Source: an uncultured Prevotellaceae bacterium | Lineage (GTDB): Bacteria > Bacteroidota > Bacteroidia > Bacteroidales > Bacteroidaceae | DNA length: 64,000 nt | Direction: 5' to 3' | Assembly (NCBI GenBank): GCA_902801375.1 | Contig: CADCIB010000004.1 | Span: 1-64,000 of the forward strand | Part shown: piece after piece, positions 16,611 through 26,363 of the stretch | Layout of the letters: each line of letters starts with the position of its first letter | Position numbering within the stretch: position 1 is the stretch's first letter | The notes under the pieces: model-generated | The model's input: only the letters and a program-made list of their open reading frames with translations | What the model was told of the DNA's origin: nothing | The model's database searches: none | Made by a program: the position numbers and the translations under genes

Positions 16611-17948
16611 ATGATTATCATTATAGCCATCTTGATATTGGGCTATCTGCTGATAGCCACCAGCAGCCTGACGAAGGTCAACAAAGCCGCTATCGCCGTA
16701 TTTACCGGTACAGTCGGATGGGTGTTGTACATCTGTTACGGCACAAGTTTCGTCATGAGCCAGCACCCGTTGGAGTATACCGACTTCCTGCAGGGCATGG
16801 AACCCACGAGCGTGACGGTGAAACAATACGTGGCGCAGAACATCTTCATCAAGTATGTGGGGCGCGGAGCAGAGATCGTATTGTTCCTCTTGGCCACGAT
16901 GACCATTGTGGAAGTGCTCGACAACAATGGCTGCTTTGACTTCTTCAAGCAGCTGATGAAGACGCGGCGCAGCCGTAAGCTACTTTGGGTGATGTCGCTT
17001 CTGACCTTTCTTGTATCTGCCAACCTCGACAACCTGACCGTCACCACGATGATGCTTGTGGTGATGCATGAGATAGTACCCAGTCGCCGCCTGCGTCTGC
17101 TCTACGGGTCGGCCATCGTTGTTGCCGCCAACTGCGGCGGAGCGCTAACCGTAATTGGCGACACCACGGGCTTGTTGCTGTGGAATCAGGAGTCGGTGAC
17201 GGCCACCAGTTTTTCCCTGTCGATGGCGTTGCCCTGTTTGGTTTCGTGGCTGTTGCCCACATGGTGGATATCGCGCATGCTGCCTGAACGCATCGACAGC
17301 CAATGGCAGTCGATGCCCTATCGAGGCGACGACACCAACCTGAAGGTATGGCAACGCCTGGTGATGCTGTTGGTGGGCATTGGCGGACTGTGGTTCATCC
17401 CGTCGTTCCATGCCATTACGAAGCTCAGCCCGTTCCTTGGCGCTCTCTGTGTCTTGGCTGTGCTGTGGGTGGTGAACGAACTGATGAACCGCAAGCTGAT
17501 GCAGGCCGATGTCATGATCCAGCGCCGAACGCCGCGCGTCCTGCAACACGGGGTCATCCAACTCATGCTCTTTGTTATGGGCATGGTGTTGGCCGTAGGT
17601 GTTGTCCGCGAGACGGGTATCATCCATTGGTTGGCCCATCAGGGACAGGCCTGGCTGCAGAACGTATGGGTACTCGGCGCTTTGGCAGCCGCCATCAGTA
17701 GCGTGCTCGACACCTTTGCCACTTCCATCACTTTCATCGCCTTGCACGAGGGGGCTTCTGAAAACAGCCTCTTCTGGAAAGTCATTGCCTACGGCGTGGC
17801 CACAGGCGGCAATATCCTGTTGTTGGGCTCGATGAGCGGCTTGGCTCTGATGAAGATGGAGCGCGTGCGCATAGGATGGTACCTCCGCCATGTGGGTTGG
17901 GTGGTAGCCCTCTCCTGGGTCATCGGCATGTTGCTGCTCATTCTTTAA
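16611..17948 (+). CDS. NhaD-type Na+/H+ antiporter
   Basis: 445 residues with about 11-12 hydrophobic helices. Belongs to the ion transporter superfamily: an early LVSANLDNLTVTTMMLVVMH segment (about 130-150) followed by VVAANCGGALTVIGDTTGLLLW (about 165-186), and a second half with GALAAAISSVLDTFATSITFI and ATGGNILLLGSMSGLALMKM, which correspond to the paired Asn/Asp/Thr hairpins of NhaD. It would expel Na+ in exchange for H+ at the inner membrane. pfkA follows 80 bases later without a clear promoter of its own, so co-transcription is possible. Confidence 0.85.
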   Translation: MIIIIAILILGYLLIATSSLTKVNKAAIAVFTGTVGWVLYICYGTSFVMSQHPLEYTDFLQGMEPTSVTVKQYVAQNIFIKYVGRGAEIVLFLLATMTIVEVLDNNGCFDFFKQLMKTRRSRKLLWVMSLLTFLVSANLDNLTVTTMMLVVMHEIVPSRRLRLLYGSAIVVAANCGGALTVIGDTTGLLLWNQESVTATSFSLSMALPCLVSWLLPTWWISRMLPERIDSQWQSMPYRGDDTNLKVWQRLVMLLVGIGGLWFIPSFHAITKLSPFLGALCVLAVLWVVNELMNRKLMQADVMIQRRTPRVLQHGVIQLMLFVMGMVLAVGVVRETGIIHWLAHQGQAWLQNVWVLGALAAAISSVLDTFATSITFIALHEGASENSLFWKVIAYGVATGGNILLLGSMSGLALMKMERVRIGWYLRHVGWVVALSWVIGMLLLIL

Positions 17949-18028
17949 TTTTCAGATGTTCGTGTTAGAAGAAATAGTATGAGCATCATACTTTAGATTT
18001 CAAATTCGTGATATAAAATAAAACAATT

Positions 18029-19006
18029 ATGGGAAGAATCAAGACGATTGGCGTGATGACCTCGGGTGGTGATGCCCCTGGCATGAACGCAGCCATCCGC
18101 GCCGTGACGCGCGCAGGCATTTACAACGGTTTTAAAATCAAGGGTATCTACCGCGGATGGGACGGACTCATCACGGGTGAGATTCAGGAATTTACTACCG
18201 AGAACGTCAGCGGTATCATCAACATGGGCGGGACCATCCTGAAGACTGCCCGTTCGAAGGAGTTCATGACCCCAGAGGGACGGCAGAAAGCCTACGACAA
18301 CATGCGTGCTGCCGAAATCGACGCGATTGTGATTATTGGCGGTAACGGTTCGCTGACCGGTGCCCGCATTTTTGCTGAGGAGCACGACGTGTGCTGCATC
18401 GGCCTGCCCGGTACCATCGACAACGACCTTTATGGCACCGACTCCACCATCGGCTACGACACTACCACAAACACCATCATGGAGTGTGTGGACCGCATCC
18501 GCGACACAGCCCAGAGCCACGAGCGCATCTTCTTTGTGGAAGTGATGGGACGCGACGCCGGCTTCCTGGCGCAGAGCGCCGCCATTGCCACAGGTGCTGA
18601 GGCTGCCATCATTCCCGAAGACTCCACCGACGTCGACCAGCTGGCACGCTTCATGGAGCGCGGCATCCGCAAGTCGAAGAAGTCGTGCATCGTCATCGTG
18701 TCGGAGAGTCCCAAGTGTGGCGCCCTCTATTATGCCGACCGCGTGAAGAAGGAGTTCCCGCAGTTCGACGTCCGCGTGTCCATTCTGGGTCATCTCCAGC
18801 GTGGAGGTCGCCCCACGGCCCATGACCGCATCCTGGCCGCTCGTTGTGGTGTGGGTGCCATCGAGGCCATCATGCAGGGACAGCGCAACGTGATGATCGG
18901 AGTGCGCTACAACGAAGTGGTCTACGTTCCCTTCAACGAGGCCATTCGCCAGGACAAGCCCTTCGACCGCAAGCTCATTAAGGTGCTCGATGAACTGAGC
19001 ATTTAG
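18029..19006 (+). CDS. pfkA: ATP-dependent 6-phosphofructokinase
   Basis: 325 residues; phosphorylates fructose-6-phosphate to fructose-1,6-bisphosphate. Motifs: [16 protein letters not shown] at the N-terminus, [33 protein letters not shown] (catalytic Asp), [11 protein letters not shown], and [15 protein letters not shown]. The nucleotide loop reads GGNGSLTG, where E. coli PfkA has GGDGS; the Gly typical of ATP-dependent enzymes (Asp in PPi-dependent ones) is kept, so ATP use is expected. A shared terminator separates it from the convergent glnN. Confidence 0.94.
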   Translation: MGRIKTIGVMTSGGDAPGMNAAIRAVTRAGIYNGFKIKGIYRGWDGLITGEIQEFTTENVSGIINMGGTILKTARSKEFMTPEGRQKAYDNMRAAEIDAIVIIGGNGSLTGARIFAEEHDVCCIGLPGTIDNDLYGTDSTIGYDTTTNTIMECVDRIRDTAQSHERIFFVEVMGRDAGFLAQSAAIATGAEAAIIPEDSTDVDQLARFMERGIRKSKKSCIVIVSESPKCGALYYADRVKKEFPQFDVRVSILGHLQRGGRPTAHDRILAARCGVGAIEAIMQGQRNVMIGVRYNEVVYVPFNEAIRQDKPFDRKLIKVLDELSI

Positions 19007-19024
19007 CTTTCATTTCTTGAAAAA

Positions 19025-19057
19025 CAAAAGTTCCCTGCCCAACGCAGGGAACTTTTG
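19025..19057. terminator. Bidirectional terminator between pfkA and glnN
   Basis: CAAAAGTTCCCTGC (19025-19038) pairs perfectly with GCAGGGAACTTTTG (19044-19057), loop CCAAC. The A/T ends give a U run in both directions. The glnN stop codon starts at 19058-19060, directly against the stem. Confidence 0.9.
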
Positions 19058-21262
19058 TTACTTTATAAACAGTAGTTCGCGGTATTTGGGCAACGGCCAG
19101 AGAGAGTCGTCAACGATGAGTTCCAGTTTGTCTATCTGGTAGCGTATCTCCTCGAGCTTCGGTGCCACCGTATCGTGGTAGGCGAGTGCTTTCGCGTGGC
19201 TGTCGGCAATCTTGTTGGCCTGTTTCCGTGCATCGATAAGTTCTTCCACCATACGTTCAATGGCACTCGTGCGCTCTGCAATTTCTTCTATCAGCTTGAT
19301 ATTGCGGGCCGAGAATTGCGTGGCCTTTTCTGTGGAGAAGAAGGGAGACGAGAAGATTTCCTTCATGCCGCGGACGTTCTCGATGAGCGTGCTCTGATAG
19401 CGGGTGGCGACGGGGATGATGTGGTTCATCGAAAGGTCACCCAGCACGCGAGCCTCTATCTGGATTTTCTTCGTGTAGGTATCCCACTTCACTTCGTTGC
19501 GGGCCTCCAGTTCCTTGCGTGTCATCACGCCCAAGCTCTCGAACATCTGAATGCTTTCTGGCGTGAGGTATTGTTCGAAGATTTTCGGGCAGGAAGTCTC
19601 CACGTCAAGCCCCCGTTTCTTTGCTTCCTCAACCCACTCGTCGCTATAGCCGTTGCCATCGAAGCGGATAGCCTTGCAAGCCTTGATGTCGTCGCGCAGC
19701 ACGCCGATGATGGCCGCCGTCTGTGTCTCCCCTTTAGCGATTCGTTCGTCAGTATGTTTCTTGAAATTGACAAGAGCCTCTGCTACAGCGCTATTGAGGG
19801 CAATTAGGGCCGAAGCGCAGTTGGCCTCACTACCTACGGCGCGGAATTCGAAGCGGTTGCCTGTGAAGGCGAAGGGGGAAGTGCGGTTGCGGTCGGTGTT
19901 GTCGATGAGCAGTTCGGGAATCTCAGGGATGTCGAGCGTTTCCACATGCGTGGTGAGCGGTGAGAGGCGAGGTGAGAGCGAGTTGTTCTCGATGTGGTCG
20001 AGCAGTTCACTCACTTGTCTACCTAAGAACGACGAAATGATGGCCGGTGGTGCTTCGTTGGCACCAAGGCGGTGGGCATTCGAGGCCGACATGATGCTGG
20101 CTTTCAGCAGTCCGTTGTGTCGCCATACTCCCATCAGCGTCTCCACGATGAATACGGCGAAGCGCAGGTTCTCACGGGGCGTCTTGCCAGGAGCGTGGAG
20201 CAGCGTGCCGTTGTCGGTCGAGAGGCTCCAGTTGTTATGTTTGCCGCTACCGTTGATGCCTGCGAAAGGCTTCTCATGAAGCAATACGCGGAAACCGTGT
20301 TTGCGGGCCACACGCTTCATGATGGACATCAGCAGCATGTTGTGGTCAACGGAAAGGTTGGTTTCCTCGAAAATGGGAGCCATTTCGAATTGGTTGGGTG
20401 CAACCTCGTTGTGGCGTGTCTTGCAAGGTATGCCCAGTTCCAATGCCTCTATCTCCAATTCGCGCATGAAGGCGGCGACGCGCTCAGGAATGTTGCCGAA
20501 ATAATGGTCGTCCATCTGCTGGTTCTTTGCTGAGTCGTGTCCCATCAGCGTGCGTCCCGTCAACACCAGGTCAGGGCGTGCGGCATAAAGTCCCTCGTCT
20601 ACGAGGAAATACTCCTGCTCCCATCCGAGGTTACTCGTCACTTTCTTCACACTTGGGTCGAAATAGTGGCATACTTCCGTTGCGGCCACATTCACGGCGT
20701 GGAGGGCCCGCAGCAGCGGAGCTTTGTAGTCGAGTGCCTCGCCGCTGTAAGAAATGAATACGGTGGGGATGCAGAGCGTGTCGTCGATGATGAACACAGG
20801 CGACGTAGGGTCCCAGGCCGAATAGCCGCGGGCCTCGAATGTAGAGCGGATGCCACCGCTGGGGAATGAGCTGGCGTCCGGTTCCTGCTGTACCAGCAGT
20901 TTACCAGTAAACTCCTCCACCGTACCGCCGTCACCATTGAATTCGATGAATGCATCATGCTTCTCGGCTGTGCCTTCTGTCAGCGGCTGGAACCAGTGCG
21001 TATAATGTGTCGCGCCGTTCTCCATAGCCCACTGCTTCATGCCTTTAGCTACGGCATCGGCCACCTTGTAATCCAGCCGGGTGCCGTTTTCCATCACGTC
21101 GATCATCTTATCATACACGTCCATCGGCAGGTACTTGTTCATCTTCTCGCGATTAAAGACCTTCTTTCCAAAATAGTCCGAGGGACGGTCGCTGGGTGTT
21201 TTTACGTCGAGCGGCTTCTTCTTGAACGCCTCTTCAACAACCTGAAATCTTAGTGTTTCCAT
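19058..21262 (-). CDS. glnN: Glutamine synthetase type III
   Basis: 734 residues, the size of GSIII (about 730), versus about 470 for GSI. Makes glutamine from glutamate, ammonia and ATP and is the main ammonia-assimilating enzyme in Bacteroidales. GSIII marks: AMENGATHYTHWFQPLTEGT near the N-terminus, PTVFISYSGEALDYKAPLLR, RHNEVAPNQFEMAPIFEETN, NGSGKHNNWSLSTDNG, and NRTSPFAFTGNRFEFRAVGS. A short Ser/Pro/Leu/Thr-rich loop (LSPRLSPLTTHVETL) is encoded by GGTGAG-rich DNA at 19946-19980. It lies 40 bases downstream of dapL with no clear TAnnTTTG box, so it is probably the last gene of dapF-dapL-glnN. Confidence 0.95.
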   Translation of the reverse strand: METLRFQVVEEAFKKKPLDVKTPSDRPSDYFGKKVFNREKMNKYLPMDVYDKMIDVMENGTRLDYKVADAVAKGMKQWAMENGATHYTHWFQPLTEGTAEKHDAFIEFNGDGGTVEEFTGKLLVQQEPDASSFPSGGIRSTFEARGYSAWDPTSPVFIIDDTLCIPTVFISYSGEALDYKAPLLRALHAVNVAATEVCHYFDPSVKKVTSNLGWEQEYFLVDEGLYAARPDLVLTGRTLMGHDSAKNQQMDDHYFGNIPERVAAFMRELEIEALELGIPCKTRHNEVAPNQFEMAPIFEETNLSVDHNMLLMSIMKRVARKHGFRVLLHEKPFAGINGSGKHNNWSLSTDNGTLLHAPGKTPRENLRFAVFIVETLMGVWRHNGLLKASIMSASNAHRLGANEAPPAIISSFLGRQVSELLDHIENNSLSPRLSPLTTHVETLDIPEIPELLIDNTDRNRTSPFAFTGNRFEFRAVGSEANCASALIALNSAVAEALVNFKKHTDERIAKGETQTAAIIGVLRDDIKACKAIRFDGNGYSDEWVEEAKKRGLDVETSCPKIFEQYLTPESIQMFESLGVMTRKELEARNEVKWDTYTKKIQIEARVLGDLSMNHIIPVATRYQSTLIENVRGMKEIFSSPFFSTEKATQFSARNIKLIEEIAERTSAIERMVEELIDARKQANKIADSHAKALAYHDTVAPKLEEIRYQIDKLELIVDDSLWPLPKYRELLFIK

Positions 21263-21302
21263 TACCTTATTGTTTTTTATACCTATTTTTTTTATCGTAT
21301 GA

Positions 21303-22538
21303 TTAGCCTATGCTCCAGTTTGCGATACGTTCGAGGGCCTCAGCGGTACTTTCGTGGCTGCCGAAAGCGGTGAAGCGGATGTAGTTTTCGCCAGCAGGCC
21401 CGAAACCGATGCCTGGGGTACAAACGACGTTGGCTCCATAGAGCAATTGCTCGAAGAACTGCCATGAAGAACAGCCGTTGGGCGTGCGCATCCAGATATA
21501 GGGCGCATTCTCACCGCCATAACACTCGTAACCCAGCGAGCGGAGGGTGGTGAGCATACGGCGGGCGTTCTGCATGTAGTAGTCGATGATCTGCTTCACC
21601 TGTTCCTTGCCCTCGGGCGTATAGATGGCTTCGGCTGCCCGCTGGGAAATATAACTGGCGCCATTGAACTTCGTACACTGTCTACGATACCAAAGCGGGT
21701 TCAATGCTATACGATTGCCGTCCAGCGTGGCTGCCGTCAGGTCCTTGGGAACGATGGTATAACCGCAACGCAAGCCCGTGAAGCCTGCCGTCTTCGAGTA
21801 GGAGTGAAACTCAATGGCACATCTCTTTGCACCGCGTATCTCATAGATGCTGTGAGGAATGTCATCGTCCTGGATATAGGCTTGGTAGGCAGCGTCAAAA
21901 AAGATGAGCGTGTCGTTCTTCAATGCGTAATTCACCCATTTGCGCAGCTCCTGTTTTGAGATGACTGTGCCAGTGGGATTATTTGGATAACAGAGATAGA
22001 TGACGTCCACATGACGGTCTTCGGGTATCTGTGGGAGAAACCCGTTCTCGGCCGTGCAAGGCAAATAGATGACATTCGACCAGCGACCGTTCTCAACGGT
22101 GCCTGCGCGTCCAATCATTACGTTTGAGTCGATATAGACGGGATAAATAGGGTCGGTGACTCCTATCGAGTTATCCCAACGAATCAGTTCCTGAATGTTC
22201 CCCGTGTCTGACTTTGCGCCATCGTTGACGAATATCTCGTCGATGTCGAGATGGATACCACGCGAAAGGAAGTCGTTTTTTAAAATGGCTTCGCGCAGGA
22301 AGTCATATCCCTGTTCCGGTCCATAGCCGTGAAAGCTGGCTGGGTTACCCATCTCGTCGGTCGCGCGGTGCATGGCCTCAATGACTGCAGGGCAGAGTGG
22401 CTGCGTCACGTCGCCGATGCCGAGCGAGATGACGTCAGCTTTTGGGCGCATCACTTTGAAGGCATTTATCTTTTTGGCTATGTCGTCAAAGAGGTAATTG
22501 TCTGGCAGTTTCAGGAAGTGTTCGTTAACTAATGCCAT
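21303..22538 (-). CDS. dapL: LL-diaminopimelate aminotransferase
   Basis: 411-residue PLP enzyme, class I/II aminotransferase fold. Converts tetrahydrodipicolinate directly to LL-diaminopimelate using glutamate, bypassing the succinylase/acetylase branches. Features: NEHFLKLPDNYLFDDIAKKI at the N-terminus, ADVISLGIGDVTQPLCP, YLCYPNNPTGTV, FFDAAYQAYIQD, and the PLP lysine in FHSYSKTAGFTGLRCGY. The N-terminus and length match DapL of Bacteroides/Chlamydia. It sits between dapF (next enzyme of the pathway, 7 bases upstream) and glnN. Confidence 0.94.
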   Translation of the reverse strand: MALVNEHFLKLPDNYLFDDIAKKINAFKVMRPKADVISLGIGDVTQPLCPAVIEAMHRATDEMGNPASFHGYGPEQGYDFLREAILKNDFLSRGIHLDIDEIFVNDGAKSDTGNIQELIRWDNSIGVTDPIYPVYIDSNVMIGRAGTVENGRWSNVIYLPCTAENGFLPQIPEDRHVDVIYLCYPNNPTGTVISKQELRKWVNYALKNDTLIFFDAAYQAYIQDDDIPHSIYEIRGAKRCAIEFHSYSKTAGFTGLRCGYTIVPKDLTAATLDGNRIALNPLWYRRQCTKFNGASYISQRAAEAIYTPEGKEQVKQIIDYYMQNARRMLTTLRSLGYECYGGENAPYIWMRTPNGCSSWQFFEQLLYGANVVCTPGIGFGPAGENYIRFTAFGSHESTAEALERIANWSIG

Positions 22539-22545
22539 ATCATAA

Positions 22546-23349
22546 TCATAGTTTTATTTCACCATCAAACACAAATTCCGCGGGGCCTGTCATATAGACG
22601 TGATTGTCTGCTTCGCGCCATTCAATGCTGAGTGTGCCGCCGTCCATCACAACCAGCGTCGTCCTTTCAGCCCGTCTTGTGAGGGCTGCTGCGACAGCGG
22701 TGGCACAGGCTCCTGTTCCACAGGCCATTGTCACTCCGCTTCCTCGTTCCCACACCCTTGTGCGGATAATGCTCTCGCTTTCCATGCGTGCGAACTCGAT
22801 GTTGCATCGTTGCGGGAAGGCGGGATGATGCTCGAGCAATGGGCCTGTCTTGTCCACTTGGTCGACATCGTTGGTGAAGACGACGTAGTGTGGATTGCCC
22901 ATTGAGACAAACACACCTTGTTCGATTTCGCTATTCGGAACGAATAGCATATCGTCCTTGAACAAGGGCTCGCCCATGTCAACGGTGACGCTTTCCACCT
23001 TTCCGCTGCTGATAGTCAGCCAAAGCGTCTTTACGCCCGACAGCGTCAGCAGTCGGATTTCCGTTTTGTCCGTCAGTCCCCGCTCGTAAAGATACTTGCC
23101 GATGCATCGCGCCGCGTTGCCGCACATCATGCCTTCGCTGCCGTCAGCATTGAACATACGCATCGTGAAGTCGGCCTCTGGCACCTGCGACAAGCCTATC
23201 AGTACCAAGCCGTCGGCACCGATACCCTTATGGCGATCGCTCCACAGGCTGGCCGCTTCCGATGGCTGGGGTACATCATAGAACAGGGTGTTGACGTAGA
23301 TGTAGTCGTTGCCCGCTCCGTGCATTTTGGAAAAAGGTATTCTTTCCAT
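22546..23349 (-). CDS. dapF: Diaminopimelate epimerase
   Basis: 267 residues; interconverts LL- and meso-diaminopimelate for lysine and peptidoglycan. The two catalytic cysteines are in place: [14 protein letters not shown] and [14 protein letters not shown]. The N-terminus [14 protein letters not shown] is canonical. Start chosen at ATG 23349, the first after the promoter; the frame continues 7 codons upstream but that overlaps the -7 box. First gene of the minus-strand dapF-dapL-glnN run. Confidence 0.94.
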   Translation of the reverse strand: MERIPFSKMHGAGNDYIYVNTLFYDVPQPSEAASLWSDRHKGIGADGLVLIGLSQVPEADFTMRMFNADGSEGMMCGNAARCIGKYLYERGLTDKTEIRLLTLSGVKTLWLTISSGKVESVTVDMGEPLFKDDMLFVPNSEIEQGVFVSMGNPHYVVFTNDVDQVDKTGPLLEHHPAFPQRCNIEFARMESESIIRTRVWERGSGVTMACGTGACATAVAAALTRRAERTTLVVMDGGTLSIEWREADNHVYMTGPAEFVFDGEIKL

Positions 23350-23367
23350 ATTCTTCAAAATCGAGTG

Positions 23368-23375
23368 CAAAGGTA
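23368..23375 (-). promoter_or_regulatory. Promoter of dapF-dapL-glnN
   Basis: Minus-strand TACCTTTG, 18 bases before the dapF ATG. It diverges from the glmS promoter; the 200 bases between them are AT-rich and I see nothing else there. Confidence 0.75.
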
Positions 23376-23575
23376 CGGCAAAAAGTCAGAATACGGAGAA
23401 GAAAGTGGCATTAATTGTTTGTTTTTGCGAAATAAACTTTCAATTTAAAAGATTATTGGCCATAATAATTGAAAAATCAAACCGTTTTTCTTTGGTATTC
23501 TGTTAAATTGAAGAATGTTCGCGTTTTTCTCGTTAAAAAAACTGTAAAAACTGATGGCGTTTCATGCTGAATCAC

Positions 23576-23583
23576 TAATTTTG
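23576..23583 (+). promoter_or_regulatory. Promoter of glmS
   Basis: TAATTTTG followed by CACCCGATTTAATAAACAAT and the ATG at 23607. No -33 TTTG at the usual distance. Confidence 0.65.
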
Positions 23584-23606
23584 CACCCGATTTAATAAAC
23601 AATAGT

Positions 23607-25454
23607 ATGTGTGGAATAGTAGGATACATAGGCACGCGACATGCCTTCCCCGTTTTGATAAAAGGTTTGCAACGTCTTGAATACCGTGGTTACGACAGTG
23701 CCGGCGTGGCGATGGTCAGCAGCACGGGCAGTCTCAATGTTTACAAGGCAAAAGGTCGGGTGGCCGATCTCGAAGCATATTGTGAGGAAAAGGACACTTC
23801 GGGCAGCGTGGGGATAGCCCACACCCGTTGGGCCACGCATGGTGAGCCCAGCAGCACAAACGCCCATCCCCATTATTCTGCCTCTGGGCGGTTGGCCTTG
23901 ATTCATAACGGCATCATCGAGAACTACCTGACGCTGAAAGAGAATCTCGTCAGCAGGGGCATCACGTTCAAGAGTGCCACCGACTCCGAGGTGCTGGTGC
24001 AGCTCGTCGAGTACATCATGCTGAGCAACGGCCTTGAACTACTCGAAGCCGTACAGGTAGCCTTGCATCAGGTCATCGGTGCATACGCCATTGCCATCAT
24101 TGACCGCGACCATCCCGACACCATCGTCTGTGCCCGCCAGAGTTCTCCGCTTGTCGTGGGGCTGGGAGCCGACGGTGCTTTCTACCTGGCATCCGATGCC
24201 AGTCCCATTGCCGAGTACACAGACCGTGTGGTCTATTTGAACGATGGCGACATTGCCGTCTTGCAGTTAGGGAAACCGTTGCAGGTGGTGAACATGGAAA
24301 ACGAAACGCAGCATCCGAAGGTGAAGCAGATAGACGTGACGCTCGGACAGTTGGAGAAAGGTGGTTATCCTTTCTTCATGCTCAAGGAAATCTTTGAGCA
24401 GCCCCATTGCCTCCGCGACTGTATGCGTGGTCGTATCAATGTTGAGGGCAATCGCATCACGCTTTCTGCCGTCATTGATTACCGCGAGAAACTGGTGAAT
24501 GCCCGCCGCATCATCATCGTGGCTTGTGGCACCAGCTGGCACGCCGGTCTCATCGGCAAGCAGCTTTTTGAGAGCCTCTGCCGCATTCCCGTAGAAGTGG
24601 AGTATGCCTCCGAATTCCGCTATCGCGACCCTGTCATCTTCCCCGACGATGTGGTGATTGCCATTTCGCAAAGTGGTGAGACGGCCGACACGTTGGCGGC
24701 CATCGAATTGGCCCGTCGGTCGGGAGCCTTTGTCTTTGGCGTCTGCAACGCCATCGGAGCCTCCATACCCCGACAGACGCAGACTGGCGTCTACATCCAT
24801 GTGGGGCCCGAAATCGGCGTAGCCTCCACCAAAGCATTCACCGGACAGGTGACGGTGTTGTCCATGCTCGCCCTCTGCCTGGCTCATGAGCGTTGCACCA
24901 TGACGGATGAGCTGTACAGAACCATGGTAGCCGAACTGACGCACATTCCTGAGAAAATGGAGCAGGCACTGAAGACCAACGAGCAGATAGAACGCCTGGC
25001 GCCCATCTTCACATACGCTAAGAACTGTCTTTACCTTGGACGAGGCTACAACTATCCCGTGGCCCTCGAGGGAGCCTTGAAGTTAAAGGAAATCAGCTAC
25101 ATACATGCCGAGGGTTATCCCGCCGCCGAGATGAAGCATGGCCCCATCGCACTCATCGACTCCGAGATGCCTGTATTTGTCATTGCCACCCGCGACAGGC
25201 TCTACGAGAAAGTCATCAACAACATTCAGGAGGTGCGTGCACGCGGCGGCCGTGTCACGGCACTCGTCACGGCGGGCGATGAACAGATTCGGCAGTTCGC
25301 CGACCATATCATCGAGTTGCCCGACACCCTCGAATGCTTCCAGCCTCTCATCGCCTCCATCCCCTTGCAGCTCATCGCCTACCACATTGCCGTGTGCAAG
25401 GGAAAAGACGTTGACCGACCGCGAAACCTCGCCAAGAGCGTCACCGTGGAATAG
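23607..25454 (+). CDS. glmS: Glutamine-fructose-6-phosphate aminotransferase (isomerizing)
   Basis: 615 residues; makes glucosamine-6-phosphate from fructose-6-phosphate and glutamine, the entry to UDP-GlcNAc. The nucleophile is Cys2 (MCGIVGYIGTRHAFPVLIKG). The glutaminase domain has TRWATHGEPSSTNAHPH and HNGIIENYL; the two SIS isomerase domains show ACGTSWHAGLIGKQL, AISQSGETADTLAAIELARR, STKAFTGQV and GRGYNYPVALEGALKLKEIS. The C-terminus DRPRNLAKSVTVE is the conserved end. No glmS ribozyme core is seen in the leader, as expected outside Firmicutes. Confidence 0.96.
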   Translation: MCGIVGYIGTRHAFPVLIKGLQRLEYRGYDSAGVAMVSSTGSLNVYKAKGRVADLEAYCEEKDTSGSVGIAHTRWATHGEPSSTNAHPHYSASGRLALIHNGIIENYLTLKENLVSRGITFKSATDSEVLVQLVEYIMLSNGLELLEAVQVALHQVIGAYAIAIIDRDHPDTIVCARQSSPLVVGLGADGAFYLASDASPIAEYTDRVVYLNDGDIAVLQLGKPLQVVNMENETQHPKVKQIDVTLGQLEKGGYPFFMLKEIFEQPHCLRDCMRGRINVEGNRITLSAVIDYREKLVNARRIIIVACGTSWHAGLIGKQLFESLCRIPVEVEYASEFRYRDPVIFPDDVVIAISQSGETADTLAAIELARRSGAFVFGVCNAIGASIPRQTQTGVYIHVGPEIGVASTKAFTGQVTVLSMLALCLAHERCTMTDELYRTMVAELTHIPEKMEQALKTNEQIERLAPIFTYAKNCLYLGRGYNYPVALEGALKLKEISYIHAEGYPAAEMKHGPIALIDSEMPVFVIATRDRLYEKVINNIQEVRARGGRVTALVTAGDEQIRQFADHIIELPDTLECFQPLIASIPLQLIAYHIAVCKGKDVDRPRNLAKSVTVE

Positions 25455-25526
25455 CAGCTTTTAGAATGAGAATCTTTTTATTCCCTAATTTATCTTAATT
25501 TCTTTCCGAGATTAAGCGAAAAGGCC

Positions 25527-25534
25527 TATCTTTG
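25527..25534 (+). promoter_or_regulatory. Promoter of the rubrerythrin gene
   Basis: TATCTTTG, 41 bases before the ATG; -33 region weak. Confidence 0.65.
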
Positions 25535-25575
25535 CAAGTGATAAATTCTATTATTCATTTAGCAAGCAAAAGATC

Positions 25576-26127
25576 ATGAAGAAAAAGTTTATTTGCACCG
25601 TTTGTGGATATATCCATGAAGGACCGGAGCCACCAGAGAAGTGCCCCGTATGTAAGGTTCCCGCATCGAAGTTCAAGGAAATCACCGACGAGGAGATGAC
25701 CTATGCCACCGTCCATAAGATTGGCGACGGCAAGCCCGAAGGCGTGAGCGAAGAGATGATTCAGGATTTGCGCAACCACTTCAATGGCGAGTGCGGAGAG
25801 GTGGGCATGTATCTGGCCATGAGCCGTCAGGCCGACCGTGAAGGCTATCCCGAAGTGGCCGAAGCTTTCAAACGCTATGCGTTCGAGGAGGCTGAGCATG
25901 CCGCTAAGTTTGCCGAGCTGTTGGGCGAGTGCGTATGGGACACGAAGACCAACCTCGAGAAGCGTGCCGCTGCTGAGGCTGGTGCCTGCGAGGATAAGTT
26001 CCGCATCGCCAAGAACGCGAAGGCCGCCGGTTTCGATGCCATCCACGACACCGTGCATGAGATGGCCAAGGACGAGGCCCGCCACGGAGCAGGCTTCGCC
26101 GGATTGCTGAAGCGCTACTTCGGTTAA
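25576..26127 (+). CDS. Reverse rubrerythrin (N-terminal rubredoxin domain)
   Basis: 183 residues. An N-terminal rubredoxin-type FeS4 site ([11 protein letters not shown] and [10 protein letters not shown], residues 5-30) precedes a ferritin-like di-iron domain with Glu/His ligands ([50 protein letters not shown]). In classical rubrerythrin the rubredoxin domain is C-terminal; this swapped order is the reverse rubrerythrin of anaerobes. These proteins reduce hydrogen peroxide with NAD(P)H-derived electrons and protect strict anaerobes from oxygen. Single gene with its own promoter and terminator. Confidence 0.92.
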   Translation: MKKKFICTVCGYIHEGPEPPEKCPVCKVPASKFKEITDEEMTYATVHKIGDGKPEGVSEEMIQDLRNHFNGECGEVGMYLAMSRQADREGYPEVAEAFKRYAFEEAEHAAKFAELLGECVWDTKTNLEKRAAAEAGACEDKFRIAKNAKAAGFDAIHDTVHEMAKDEARHGAGFAGLLKRYFG

Positions 26128-26162
26128 GCGCCCAGCATCCGTTGCTCAACTCACATTTTTCT

Positions 26163-26217
26163 GCCGCGAGTAGGGGTCAGCCGTTCAGTCTGCTCCTCCT
26201 CGCGGCGGTTCTTTTTT
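26163..26217 (+). terminator. Rho-independent terminator after the rubrerythrin gene
   Basis: GCCGCGAG (26163-26170) pairs with CTCGCGGC (26199-26206), with a partly paired interior, then GGTTC and six Ts (26212-26217). Confidence 0.82.
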
Positions 26218-26297
26218 ACAAAACACGTTGGTAATGTCTCTCGTTTTAGCGAATGGAACGTCTGGAAATCGCCGTTTCTGTGGGGCGTTTTTGTGAT

Positions 26298-26363
26298 TGA
26301 TGTCACTTCGCGTCGTGATGAGCGTCACTTCACGTTGCGATTTGTGTCAGATTATCGTCAGAA
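26298..26363. repeat. 22-bp degenerate tandem repeat, about three units
   Basis: Units of exactly 22 bases at 26298-26319, 26320-26341 and 26342-26363 share GTCACTT(C)xCGT-G-GAT or GTCAGATTATCGTCAG. Divergent 22-base steps may continue to about 26407 (GGCTCAGAGATATGCTCAGA). The gene-free stretch 26218-26637 otherwise shows only a 64-codon frame (26390-26584) with no family resemblance. Confidence 0.55.

Noticed and set aside
23584-23606. glmS ribozyme
   Set aside because: The leader between the promoter and the glmS ATG is only about 20 bases, too short, and lacks the ribozyme core.
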